From DASSQJ01 sp963773655 (GTDB lineage Bacteria; Actinomycetota; Actinomycetes; Actinomycetales; Dermatophilaceae), in assembly GCA_963773655.1 (NCBI GenBank), contig CAVZBX010000003.1, positions 558,001 to 622,000 of the forward strand: DNA of 64,000 nucleotides. Reading direction: 5' to 3'. Below, one piece after another: positions 27,561 through 35,972 of this stretch; positions within the stretch are counted from its first letter, which is position 1; every line of letters begins with the position of its first letter. The notes under the pieces are model-generated. The model was not told the DNA's origin and ran no database searches. It worked only from the letters and a program-made list of their open reading frames with translations. The translations under genes were made by a program, and so were the position numbers.

Positions 27561-28298
27561 ATGAGAAGCCCTCCGGGACAAGGGTGGCGAGCCCCCGGAA
27601 CGGGTGGTGCGTCGCGCACCCGGCAGCGGTCCGGCCGCTCGGATCGATCCATCTGGCTGTCCGTCGTGCTCGCGGTTCTCTTCGTGAGCCTCACCGTCGC
27701 GGTCGCCTCCGGAGCCCTCGAGGACCTGGATCGGGCTGCCACCCGGCACTTCCGGCCCTCGGCCGAGTACTGGGGGGACGTCCAGCAGCGGTACAGCCCC
27801 TGGATGAACCGGCTGAACCCGAACCGGATGTTCGCGCTCCTCGCGGCAACGTGCATCGCAGCCTCGCTGTGGCGCCGCTCTCCGTGGCCGACGGTCCTCG
27901 GGGCCGTCGTTGCCACAGCATCAGTGGTCTCGACCGTGGCGGTGAAGGTGGCCCTCGGACGAGCGGACCCGTGGGGCTACACCCCGCCGAGCGGGGGTAG
28001 CTATCCCTCCGGACACACGGTGGCCGTCATCGTGTGCCTCGGCGGGTGCGCGCTGGTCTGTTGGCCCAGGGTGCCGTGGTGGGGGTGGGCACCGGTCGTC
28101 CTCGCCACCGGCCTGATGGCTGCCGCCCTCGTGGTGTCGGGGGCCCACTGGGCGTCGGACGTCCTGGGAGGTGTGCTGCTCGGCCTGGCCCTCGTCACCG
28201 GCGTGAGCGGCCTTCCGTTGCGCGCCCGGGCTCAGCACCGCGGCCGCCCCCTGGGAGGGCGCCGTCGGTCGTCCGGTGTCTCGCCGGCAGGCCTGTGA
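27561..28298 (+). CDS. PAP2-superfamily membrane phosphatase-like protein
   Basis: A 245-residue protein with about five or six hydrophobic segments after a basic, Arg/Ser-rich N-terminus. The central PAP2 motif is clear (YPSGHTV). The last motif is only partly kept: GAHWASDVLGG has the catalytic His and the Asp, but the Ser-Arg pair usual six to seven residues earlier is replaced (Ala-Leu). The first motif reads KVALGRADP, with Asp where the second phosphate-binding Arg of K-x6-RP normally is. PAP2 enzymes release phosphate from lipid phosphates such as undecaprenyl diphosphate, which would fit a glycan locus; activity is uncertain given these changes. The ATG at 27561 is preceded by AGGATGACCGG. 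It diverges from the giant gene and converges with a glycosyltransferase 6 bp away. Confidence 0.75.
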   Translation: MRSPPGQGWRAPGTGGASRTRQRSGRSDRSIWLSVVLAVLFVSLTVAVASGALEDLDRAATRHFRPSAEYWGDVQQRYSPWMNRLNPNRMFALLAATCIAASLWRRSPWPTVLGAVVATASVVSTVAVKVALGRADPWGYTPPSGGSYPSGHTVAVIVCLGGCALVCWPRVPWWGWAPVVLATGLMAAALVVSGAHWASDVLGGVLLGLALVTGVSGLPLRARAQHRGRPLGGRRRSSGVSPAGL

Positions 28299-28304
28299 CA
28301 GGGC

Positions 28305-29471
28305 TCAGGAGGAGCGAAGGAACTCGAGGAGGCGCGGGGCCACGACGGCGGCGTCGTAGTCGCGAGCGAAACGCTTCCGCGCCGAGGTGCCGACCCGCTC
28401 GAGCTCCTCGCCGTCCTCCATCAGCTCGACGAGGATGTCTGCGGCCCGCTCGGGGTCGTCGATCGGCCAGAACCTCCCCTCCTCGGGGTCGTCGAAGAGC
28501 TCCCCGAGTGCTCCTGCGGTGCTGGACAGCACCGGTAGCCCGACCGCCATCGCCTCCATGATCGCCAGTGAGGAGGACTCGGAGTACGAGGCGTGGACGT
28601 AGGCGCGGTAGCCGGGGAGTCGCTGTTGCACGTCCGGGCGGTAACCGTGCAGCCGGAGCTGGTCGGTGAGCCCGAGCTCGGCCGCGAGCGCCACGAGGCG
28701 GTCGTGCTCCACGCCCTCCCCGAACACGTCGAGGGTGTAGCGCCGGCCGCGTGACCTGGCGGCGGCGAGCACACGCAGCAGGTACCGGTGGTTCTTCACC
28801 GCTTCCAGGTTGCCGACGCTGACCAGGTCCCCGGTGCCTCCGTGCCAACCGGTCACGTCCGGCGCGTTCACGAAGTTGTGCAGCACGGTGGAGCGCACGT
28901 GCTCGGTCTCGGGCAGCCACTCCCGCAGGGCGGAGCGCGCCCACGTGGAGACGAAGACCAGCGCGTCGACGGCCGGCACCACCTCTCGCTCCGTCGCGCG
29001 GATTCCCCGGTAGACGCGCCCCGCACGCGGGATCTGGCCCTTGTCGGCCCACTCGTCGGACTGGGAGATCCGGAAGTGCACGGCGAGGACCACCCGCTGG
29101 TGGGGCCCCGACCGGGCGGCGAGGGCCGCCCTGGCCGACACGGGGCACTGGGCGTAGACGACGCACGGGCCCTCGTCGGCGAGACGACGGCGCAGGGCGG
29201 CGCGCAGGACGCTCTCGTGGGAACGCCGGTACCACCACACGTTCGCCGGTCCGTACACCCGCTCGAGCACCACGCGCGCGCCGAACAGCGGCACGAGAAG
29301 CGGCCCCCGCCACCATCTTCCGGTGGCTGCCCAGCTGTGGGGAGTCACCAGCTCGGCCGTCCCGCCAGTGCGCTCGAGGTACCTGCGCAGCTGCCGCACG
29401 TGGGTGTGGACGCCGGTGATGCCGCGTTCGCGCGCCACCATCGCGATGATCACGGGGAGGTTCGCCGCCAC
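28305..29471 (-). CDS. Family 4 glycosyltransferase
   Basis: A 388-residue GT-B enzyme. The N-terminal domain holds GITGVHTHVRQLRRYLE (a donor/acceptor loop typical of GT4). The C-terminal domain shows LVSVGNLEAVKNHRYLL and the E-x7-E motif within SESSSLAIMEAMAVGLPVLSS. It transfers a nucleotide-activated sugar to a growing lipid-linked glycan on the cytoplasmic side. It is the last gene of the GDP-heptose sub-operon, starting with GTG 6 bp after the hddA stop, so heptosyl transfer is a reasonable guess but is unproven. Confidence 0.85.
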   Translation of the reverse strand: MAANLPVIIAMVARERGITGVHTHVRQLRRYLERTGGTAELVTPHSWAATGRWWRGPLLVPLFGARVVLERVYGPANVWWYRRSHESVLRAALRRRLADEGPCVVYAQCPVSARAALAARSGPHQRVVLAVHFRISQSDEWADKGQIPRAGRVYRGIRATEREVVPAVDALVFVSTWARSALREWLPETEHVRSTVLHNFVNAPDVTGWHGGTGDLVSVGNLEAVKNHRYLLRVLAAARSRGRRYTLDVFGEGVEHDRLVALAAELGLTDQLRLHGYRPDVQQRLPGYRAYVHASYSESSSLAIMEAMAVGLPVLSSTAGALGELFDDPEEGRFWPIDDPERAADILVELMEDGEELERVGTSARKRFARDYDAAVVAPRLLEFLRSS

Positions 29472-29477
29472 GCCCGG

Positions 29478-30467
29478 TCAGCTCCAGATGTCGCGGTGGA
29501 CGTTGAAGATCACCCGCGACCCGTAGGGGTCGACGGCGATCGGGAGGTCCCTCATGGGGGCCAGCGCGGAGCGGACCGCCTGCTGGTGCTCCGGGGGGCA
29601 GACGACGAGGACGAAGCCACCGCCACCCGCTCCGGTGATCTTGGCGCCGGTCGCCCCGGCCCGCATCGCGGCGTCGACCGCCTCGTCGAGGGCACCGTTG
29701 GACACGCCCTGCGCCAGCTGTCGTTTCGCCTCCCAGCTCTTGCCCAGCGCGATTCCGACCTCCTCGGGTCGACCCGACCGCAGACCGGTCGCCGCGCGTG
29801 ACGCCAGGTCCTTGAGCTGCTGCAGCTGCGTGAGCCGGTCCGGCACGTTCGCCTTCTGCTCACCGAGGATCGTGTCCGCCGTTCGCGTGATCCCGGTGTA
29901 GAAGAGCATGAGCTCGGCCTGGAACGCGCGGTGCTCGGCAGAGGGCAGCCGGATCTGTTCCGCCCGCACCGCGTCACCGGGGCCGAAGACGAGGTCGCAG
30001 ATCCCTCCGAAGGCCGCCGCGTACTGGTCCTGCTTGCCGATCGGCTTCCCGCAGCGGTCGATCTCGATCGTGCACGCCCGCTCGGCCAGCTCCTCGGCCG
30101 AGACCTGCCGCCCCTGGTACGCGAACAGGGCGTGGAGGAGGCCGACGGTGACCGACGACGACGACCCGAGCCCGGACCCCGCCGACGGGATGTCGGCGAG
30201 GGTGGTGATCTCGACGCCACCGCGCACTCCCGCCATGTGCATCGCCTCGCGGACGAGCTCGTGCTCGACGTCCTCCACCTCGGAGACGATCTCCTTGCGC
30301 GAGTAGTTGAGGTAGATGTCGTCGTCGAAGCGCTGCTTGACGACGACGTAGACGTACTTGTTGATGGCGGCGTTGAGCACGCGTCCCCCGTGCTGTCGGT
30401 AGTACGACGGCAGGTCGGTACCGCCCCCGACCAGCCCGACGCGCAGCGGTGTCTGGGTGATGATCAT
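29478..30467 (-). CDS. hddA: D-glycero-alpha-D-manno-heptose 7-phosphate kinase (GHMP kinase, HddA-like)
   Basis: A 329-residue GHMP-family sugar kinase that should phosphorylate heptose 7-phosphate at carbon 1 to give the alpha-1,7-bisphosphate. Motif 1 is PLRVGLVGGGTDLPSYY, motif 2 is IPSAGSGLGSSSSVTVG and motif 3 is KITGAGGGGFVLVV. The first motif with its GGTDLP is the form seen in HddA rather than galactokinase or mevalonate kinase. Placement with a GmhA-GmhB fusion and an HddC-like nucleotidyltransferase supports this call strongly. It overlaps hddC by 4 bp (ATGA). Confidence 0.88.
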   Translation of the reverse strand: MIITQTPLRVGLVGGGTDLPSYYRQHGGRVLNAAINKYVYVVVKQRFDDDIYLNYSRKEIVSEVEDVEHELVREAMHMAGVRGGVEITTLADIPSAGSGLGSSSSVTVGLLHALFAYQGRQVSAEELAERACTIEIDRCGKPIGKQDQYAAAFGGICDLVFGPGDAVRAEQIRLPSAEHRAFQAELMLFYTGITRTADTILGEQKANVPDRLTQLQQLKDLASRAATGLRSGRPEEVGIALGKSWEAKRQLAQGVSNGALDEAVDAAMRAGATGAKITGAGGGGFVLVVCPPEHQQAVRSALAPMRDLPIAVDPYGSRVIFNVHRDIWS

Positions 30468-31168
30468 GCGACTCCTCCGTGCGGCCACGACGCCTGGGCG
30501 CGGGCCAGGGCCTCCGGCGTCCCGATGTCGATGAGGACGGCATCTCCGACCGGGACGGCCACCGCCCGCCGCACCAGCCGGGGCAGCAGGTGCGTGCCGA
30601 TGTCCGCCGGAGTGCTCTGCGGCACGAGGTCGAGCACCGTACGGCGGAACGCGTACATGCCGGCGTTGGCCAGGTCGCCGCGCGGAGCGGCCGGCTTCTC
30701 CTCGAACGAGGTCACCACTCCGTCCTCGACCTCGAGAATGCCGCATGCCTCCGGCCGCGGGGCGCGGAAGACGGCGATCGCCGCCTCCGCGCGTGGCGCC
30801 GCCTCCAGGGCGGTCGTGAGCAGGCGCAGGTCGAAGTCGGTGAGGTCGTCGCCGTAGACGGCGAGGAACACCTCGTCGGAGCCGACGAAGTCGCGGTTCG
30901 CGCCCAGGGTGCCCGCACTGCCGAGGAGGACCGGCTCGTAGGTGGTCGTCACGACGGGGGGCCCTTCGTACCGGTCGAGGTGGTCCCGGACGACGTCGGG
31001 GAGGTGGTGGAGGTTGAGCAGCACCTCGGTGACGCCGGCACGCGCAAGGTTGTCCAGCCAGATGTCGAGCAACGGTCGACCGCCGACGGGCACCAGGCAC
31101 TTGGGGACGGTGTCGGTCAGCGGACGCAGGCGGGTGCCGAGGCCCGCCGCCAGGAGGAACGCCTTCAC
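30464..31168 (-). CDS. hddC: Sugar-1-phosphate nucleotidyltransferase, HddC-like
   Basis: A 234-residue nucleotidyltransferase that should join GTP and D-glycero-alpha-D-manno-heptose 1-phosphate to make GDP-heptose. It begins with the pyrophosphorylase signature LLAAGLGTRLRPLTDTVPK, followed by the metal-binding FLAVYGDDLTDFDL (GDD) and the sugar-binding FEEKP. It has no C-terminal beta-helix, which fits HddC/RmlA-like short enzymes. The GTG start at 31168 overlaps the epimerase stop (GTGA). A mannose-1-phosphate or glucose-1-phosphate substrate is the alternative; the hddA and gmhBA neighbours favour heptose. Confidence 0.82.
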   Translation of the reverse strand: MKAFLLAAGLGTRLRPLTDTVPKCLVPVGGRPLLDIWLDNLARAGVTEVLLNLHHLPDVVRDHLDRYEGPPVVTTTYEPVLLGSAGTLGANRDFVGSDEVFLAVYGDDLTDFDLRLLTTALEAAPRAEAAIAVFRAPRPEACGILEVEDGVVTSFEEKPAAPRGDLANAGMYAFRRTVLDLVPQSTPADIGTHLLPRLVRRAVAVPVGDAVLIDIGTPEALARAQASWPHGGVA

Positions 31169-32277
31169 CCGCCCGACTCCCGGACGACTCCGAGGGACTT
31201 CATCGTCGCCTCGGCGCCGGCGAGCACCTCGTCCAGGCCCGGCATGTCCGCCAGCCACTCGGCGTACTCGGCGACGGACTCCGCCGGGGTGCGCCTGGGG
31301 GCCCAACCCAGGCCGCGCAGCGCCGAGATGTCGGAGACGATGTGTCGGGTGTCGCCGAACCGGTACGCGCCGGTGACGCGTCCGGGCGCGTCCGAGCCGT
31401 AGTGCTCCCGGACGACCTCGGCGAACTCCCGGGTCGTGTACGCGGTGCCGCCGCCGACGTTGAAGGCACGTCCGACGGCCCGGTCGTCGTCGAGCACGAG
31501 GAGGTTGGCGTCGACGACGTCGTGGATGTTGACGTAGTCGCGGACCATCTCGCCGTCCTCGTAGAGGGTCGGCGCGCTCCCCAGGAGGTAGTGGAGGGAG
31601 AAGATCCGGCAGGCCCCCGAGTAGGCGTTGTAGACCGACTGCCGCGGCCCCTGGACGATGCTGTACCGCACGGCCACGGAGGGGATGCCGTACCGGCGTC
31701 CGAGGTTGAGCGCCACCATCTCCTCGCCGTACTTGGACATCCCGTAGGCGTTCTGCGGGTTGGAGACCCGCTCGGGCGTCTGCAGCATCTCCAGGGGTCC
31801 GCCGCACACCGGACAGGGCAGGTCCCAACGGCGCGCTCGCAGGGCCTCCTCCGGGCGCATCCCGGGCGTCTGCTCGCCGTCGACCGGGCAGCGGTACAGG
31901 CCCTCACCCATGGCGCTCTGCGACGAGGCGACGACGACGCGGCGCAGGTCCAGCTGCTCCGCGACCGCGATCTCGTAGATCAGCGCCGTGGAGACGACGT
32001 TGACGTCGGTGAACCGGGCGAAGTCCGGGAGGTAGTCCTGGTAGGCGGCGAAGTGGTAGACGGCGTCGGCCCGGCGGAGCAGGTTGGCCAGCAGCTCGCG
32101 GTTGCGGACGTCGCCGACGAACAGGTCCGCCCCGGGAGTGACGTAGTTGGGGACGCCGTCCCTGTGCACGGGAGCCGTGAGCGCGTCGAGGACGGTGACC
32201 TCGTGGCCCTCCGCGACGAGCCGGTCCACCGTGTGCGAACCGATGAAGCCGGCCCCGCCGGTGACGAGCACCCTCAT
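31165..32277 (-). CDS. NAD-dependent epimerase/dehydratase with a Cys-rich insert
   Basis: A 370-residue extended SDR (RVLVTGGAGFIGSHTVDRL at the start, catalytic YxxxK as YGMSK, serines in ASSQSAMGEG). Unlike ordinary sugar epimerases it carries an insert of about 45 residues right after the catalytic serines, with YRCPVDG and, later, LPCPVCGGP. This looks like part of a zinc ribbon with three cysteines visible. It lies between a glycosyltransferase and hddC, with 4-bp overlaps on both sides. It probably modifies GDP-heptose or another nucleotide sugar of this operon, but the reaction cannot be named from the sequence. Confidence 0.82.
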   Translation of the reverse strand: MRVLVTGGAGFIGSHTVDRLVAEGHEVTVLDALTAPVHRDGVPNYVTPGADLFVGDVRNRELLANLLRRADAVYHFAAYQDYLPDFARFTDVNVVSTALIYEIAVAEQLDLRRVVVASSQSAMGEGLYRCPVDGEQTPGMRPEEALRARRWDLPCPVCGGPLEMLQTPERVSNPQNAYGMSKYGEEMVALNLGRRYGIPSVAVRYSIVQGPRQSVYNAYSGACRIFSLHYLLGSAPTLYEDGEMVRDYVNIHDVVDANLLVLDDDRAVGRAFNVGGGTAYTTREFAEVVREHYGSDAPGRVTGAYRFGDTRHIVSDISALRGLGWAPRRTPAESVAEYAEWLADMPGLDEVLAGAEATMKSLGVVRESGG

Positions 32278-33422
32278 CGGGCACCCCCTCGCAGGGCGTG
32301 GACCTCGCGGTACACCTCGAGCGTGGCCTTCGCGGTGGCGGACCAGGTGAACTGTGCGGCGCGGGGCGGCCCCAGCTCGCGCAGACGCTGCGACTCGGGG
32401 CCGCACGCACGCACGATCGCCTCGGCGATGGATGTGGGCGACTCGGGGTCCGCGAGGAGCGCCGCGCCTCCGGCGGTCTCCGGCATCGCGCTGCTGTCGG
32501 AGGTCACGACCGGGCACCCGCAGGCCATCGCCTCGAGGATGGGCAGCCCGAAGGTCTCGTTGTGAGAGGGGTAGACGAAGGCGTCGGCGGCCCGGTAGAA
32601 GGGCAGGGTGTCGTGGTGCGGCACCCCTCCGACCCAGACGACGTGGTCGGAGATCCCGAGGTCCACGGCGAGTCGGCGCAGCTGCGCGGTGTACTCGGCG
32701 TCCGCGCCACTGCCCACGACGACGAGGCGGTGGCCCGGCAGGCTCTCCCGGGCCAGGGCGAAGGCACGGAGCAGGCCGTCGCAGTTCTTGTAGGCCCACA
32801 GCGAGGACACGAAGAGGACGAACGGCCCGTCGATCCCCCACCTGCGCCGGAGGGTCGCCGCGGCCTCGTCGTGGTCGCCCGGGCGGAAGACCTGGTGGTC
32901 CACGGCCTCGGGGATGAGGCGCAGCTTGCGAGGATCCACCTCGAGGTGTGTCTCGACCTCGCTGCGGAGGCTCTCCGAGTTGATGATGACGATGTCCGCG
33001 ACCTTGGCGGTGTGCGGATAGCCGGAGCGTCGGTAGAGACGCACGAGCGGGTTGATGGCGTCGGGGCTGGTGAACGCATGGAGCGTCTTGAAGTGGGCGA
33101 CGAGCCCGGGCGCCGGCTTGACCACCGGCGCGATCAGGGTGTTGAAGACGTCGATCCCGGACCGGGGCAGCCGCACCGGTGCGTAGGTGTGCTCGCTCAG
33201 CGTGCGCAGCACCCGACGTTCGTTGGACCACGGGAAGGTGATGTAGCGGACCTTGGGTCCGTACCCGGAGTGCTCGCCGCGGATCTTCGGGCTGACGACG
33301 AGGTGCAGCTCCTCGTCCTCGGCGAGCATCGGCACCATCTCGCTGATGACCTGCTTCCAGAACCAGTGCGCGCCCGACGGCGTGCGAGGGTCGTCGGTGA
33401 GCAGGTTGATCGCCACGCGCAT
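32274..33422 (-). CDS. Family 4 glycosyltransferase
   Basis: A 382-residue GT-B glycosyltransferase. The C-terminal half has the classic GT4 run VLFVSSLWAYKNCDGLLRAF, VVVGSGADAEYT and the E-x7-E motif in NETFGLPILEAMACGCPVV. The N-terminal half starts MRVAINLLTDDPRTPSGAHW. It is a cytoplasmic peripheral enzyme that should add one sugar of the repeating unit. It follows the gmhB-gmhA gene after 3 bp and overlaps the epimerase start by 4 bp, so it is co-expressed with GDP-heptose synthesis. Donor and acceptor are unknown. Confidence 0.87.
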   Translation of the reverse strand: MRVAINLLTDDPRTPSGAHWFWKQVISEMVPMLAEDEELHLVVSPKIRGEHSGYGPKVRYITFPWSNERRVLRTLSEHTYAPVRLPRSGIDVFNTLIAPVVKPAPGLVAHFKTLHAFTSPDAINPLVRLYRRSGYPHTAKVADIVIINSESLRSEVETHLEVDPRKLRLIPEAVDHQVFRPGDHDEAAATLRRRWGIDGPFVLFVSSLWAYKNCDGLLRAFALARESLPGHRLVVVGSGADAEYTAQLRRLAVDLGISDHVVWVGGVPHHDTLPFYRAADAFVYPSHNETFGLPILEAMACGCPVVTSDSSAMPETAGGAALLADPESPTSIAEAIVRACGPESQRLRELGPPRAAQFTWSATAKATLEVYREVHALRGGAR

Positions 33423-33425
33423 CGG

Positions 33426-34645
33426 TCAGAACACCTGCCCGGCGACGACGGCGTCGGTCATCAGCGACTGGCGGACGTACTGGGCGAGCAGGTGCATGCA
33501 GGCCTGGTGCGCGTCCTCGACGACGCCGTAGTTGTGCGCGTCCACGTGGACTGCCGCGTCTGCGAGCTCACGGGCGTCCCCGCCCGTGAACCCGGTGAGC
33601 GCGACGGTCGTCAGGCCGTGGTCGCGAGCCCACTGCAGTGCCCGCACGACGTTGGGGGACCGGCCCGACGACGACACGACGACCAGGACGTCACCCGCTC
33701 TGGCCTGGGACTGCAGCTGGTACTCGAAGACGGCGTCGTAGCCGATGTCGTTCGCCACGGCGCTGAGGATCTCGATGTTCGTGCTGAGGCTGACCACGCG
33801 CGTCGTGAGGCCGGTGCCGATGCGGACTCCCTTGACGTGGTCGCACTGGAAGTGGTTCGCGATCGACGCCGATCCTCCGTTCCCGCAGGCGAACACGGCG
33901 CGGTCGGCGGCGTAGGCAGCGGCGAGGATCCCGGCCGCCGTCTCGATCTGGGTGGGGTCGATGCTCGCCAAGGCCTCGGTGAGCTGCGCCGAGTACTCCG
34001 ACGCGAAGCCGGCAGCCGATGCGTACCGACGGGAGGGGAAGGCTGCCTGCGCACCGGGTGCGCTGCCACCCTCACGGGCGAGGATGAGGTCCACCGCGGT
34101 GGACAGGTCGGGGACCCGCTGGACGTCGTCTCCCGGATCGCCGTCCGAGGAGTCGATCCACAGGGCGCGGGCTCCCACCGCGCGGGCGAGCCCGACGTCG
34201 CAGGGGCTGTCCCCCACGACCCAGGAGGCGGAGAGGTCGAGGTCCAGCGCCTCGGCGGCTGCCAGTGCCATGCCCGGACCCGGCTTGCGGTCGGCGCTGG
34301 TGCGCGTGAACGCCGGCACGGTGCCCTCGGGGTGGTAGGGACAGAAGAACCACAGCGTCGACGTGTGCGCCGCGAGCTGGCCAGCTCGGCCTCCACGTGC
34401 TTGTGCACCAGCTGGACGTCCTCCAGCTCGTAGTACCCGCGCGCGACGCCGGCCTGGTTGGTGACGACGGCGACGGGGACCCCGGCCGCGTTGAGCCGGG
34501 CGATGGCCTCGACGGCCCCGTCGAGGAAGCGGACGTCGCGGACCTTACCGACGTAGCCGGTGTCCTCGATGATCGTCCCGTCCCGGTCGAGGAGCACCCC
34601 GGGTCGTGGCTGCGGTGTCCCGGAGCCACTGCGGTTGGTCGTCAT
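33426..34645 (-). pseudogene. GmhB-GmhA fusion (heptose-bisphosphate phosphatase + sedoheptulose-7-phosphate isomerase), one frameshift
   Basis: With one base restored this is a 406-residue fusion. Residues about 1-190 are a HAD phosphatase of the GmhB/histidinol-phosphatase type (VLLDRDGTIIEDTGYV, VVTNQAGVARGYY, FFCPYHPEGT, RKPGPGM, VVGDSPCDVGLARAVG). Residues about 200-406 are a SIS-fold isomerase of the GmhA type (FACGNGGSASIANHFQCD, VVVSSSGRSPNVV). The frame breaks near 34370-34390: the upstream frame reads ...HVEAELASS, and the downstream frame resumes with AHTSTLWFF. The break abuts a 14-bp perfect palindrome at 34374-34387. I prefer the ATG at 34645 because AGGAGGAG lies at better spacing than for the ATG at 34654. 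Together with HddA and HddC it completes the route from sedoheptulose 7-phosphate to GDP-heptose. The break may be a sequencing error. Confidence 0.85.
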
Positions 34646-34721
34646 CGTGTCCATCTCCTCCTGCGTCGTCGGCTCCCCTGCTGGAGTCGGTGGTCGAGGT
34701 GCGCTGAGAGCTGTGGGTCGG

Positions 34722-35972
34722 TCACGGTGCCGTCTCCTGCAGGCGCCGCTGCACCGGTGGTGAGGCGAGGAGCGACGCGGCGACGGCGAGGTCGAGAAGG
34801 TAGGGCGACGCGTCCCCGAGCCCGGTCTCGGTGACCGACGCCACCGTGCAGTACACGACGAGGAAGAGGGCGATCGCCCGTCGTGGGCCCCGGACGTGCG
34901 TCACCGCCATCAGCACGAGGAGGATGAGGATGCTTGCCTGGAGGAGCATCCCGAACCAGCCCTGGTCGACGTAGCTCGCCACCCAGTTGCTGTCGATGGC
35001 GAGGCCGTCGAAGGACTTGTTCGACAGACCGGAGCCGAAGAACTGCTCGAGCAGGGGCCGCGGCGCGGCGAACACGTCGCTCCACACGTCGGTGCGGCCG
35101 GTGAGCCTCCCGGCCTCGGTCGCGGACTGGCCGCGTGCCAGCCAGGTGATGATCTGGGGGGCGAACAGCAGGGCGGCCAGCATGGCTCCCAGAAGGCTCG
35201 ACACCGAGAGCCTCCGGGCCCTCGCGTGGCCGAGGAACAGGCTCGCAGCGGCGACGGCCAGGCCGAGCAGGGCGCCGAGGAGCGCGGTGCGGGTGTGGGT
35301 CCCGATGAGTGCTGCGGTGGCCACGGCCACTCCGACTGCTGCGTGCCGTCCGGTGATGATGTGGCACATCCAGAGGATGACCGTGGTCCCGAAGATCACG
35401 GCCGCGTAGTGCCCCACCTGGGTCGCCGGAACCGGCCAGATCAGGCCCACGAGACGGCCCCCGAAGGAGAACGCGAGCCCCGGCGCGATCACCGCCCCGA
35501 CGATCACCGACGCGAGCACGGCCCAGAGGCAGATGCGGTGGGCCCGCAGCAGGACCAGGTCCCGTCGCCCCCACCACGGGGTGAGCAGCCACAGGACGGT
35601 CACGAAGCCGAGGAGGCGGACCCCGCGGTACACCGAGCCGACGACGAACTCGCTGTGGAGGCTGACGATGAACGACACCACCGCCATGACCGTCAGCAGC
35701 ACGAGGAAGAGGTTGGGACGCAGGACGAGGCGACGGTTGGCCAGCAGGGCCAGGGCGAGCGCGACGATGAGAGACCCCTGGGCCATCGCCTGCGCCATTC
35801 CGTGGGGGATGGGCAGGAGGGACCCGTCGCCCGTGGGGGTGAGGACGTTGAAGAAGAGTGCGCCCCAGGTCAGCAGCACCAGACGCGGCAGCTGTCCCGG
35901 TCCGACCGGCGCACCGGGAGCGACGTCCCGCCGCTCGGGGTGTCGAGAGACCCCGACCGTCGATGCACTCAC
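34722..35972 (-). CDS. O-antigen ligase/polymerase-like membrane protein (Wzy/WaaL family)
   Basis: A 416-residue membrane protein with about 10-12 hydrophobic segments and one larger extracytoplasmic loop near RLTGRTDVWSDVFAAPRPLL, as is usual for O-antigen ligases and Wzy polymerases. The segment THTRTALLGALLG before the loop is the conserved short motif of the family. It should polymerise flipped repeat units outside the membrane. It overlaps the wzz-like gene at 35969 by 4 bp. A 67-bp gap separates it from gmhB-gmhA. Whether it polymerises or transfers finished glycan cannot be told by sequence. Confidence 0.82.
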   Translation of the reverse strand: MSASTVGVSRHPERRDVAPGAPVGPGQLPRLVLLTWGALFFNVLTPTGDGSLLPIPHGMAQAMAQGSLIVALALALLANRRLVLRPNLFLVLLTVMAVVSFIVSLHSEFVVGSVYRGVRLLGFVTVLWLLTPWWGRRDLVLLRAHRICLWAVLASVIVGAVIAPGLAFSFGGRLVGLIWPVPATQVGHYAAVIFGTTVILWMCHIITGRHAAVGVAVATAALIGTHTRTALLGALLGLAVAAASLFLGHARARRLSVSSLLGAMLAALLFAPQIITWLARGQSATEAGRLTGRTDVWSDVFAAPRPLLEQFFGSGLSNKSFDGLAIDSNWVASYVDQGWFGMLLQASILILLVLMAVTHVRGPRRAIALFLVVYCTVASVTETGLGDASPYLLDLAVAASLLASPPVQRRLQETAP

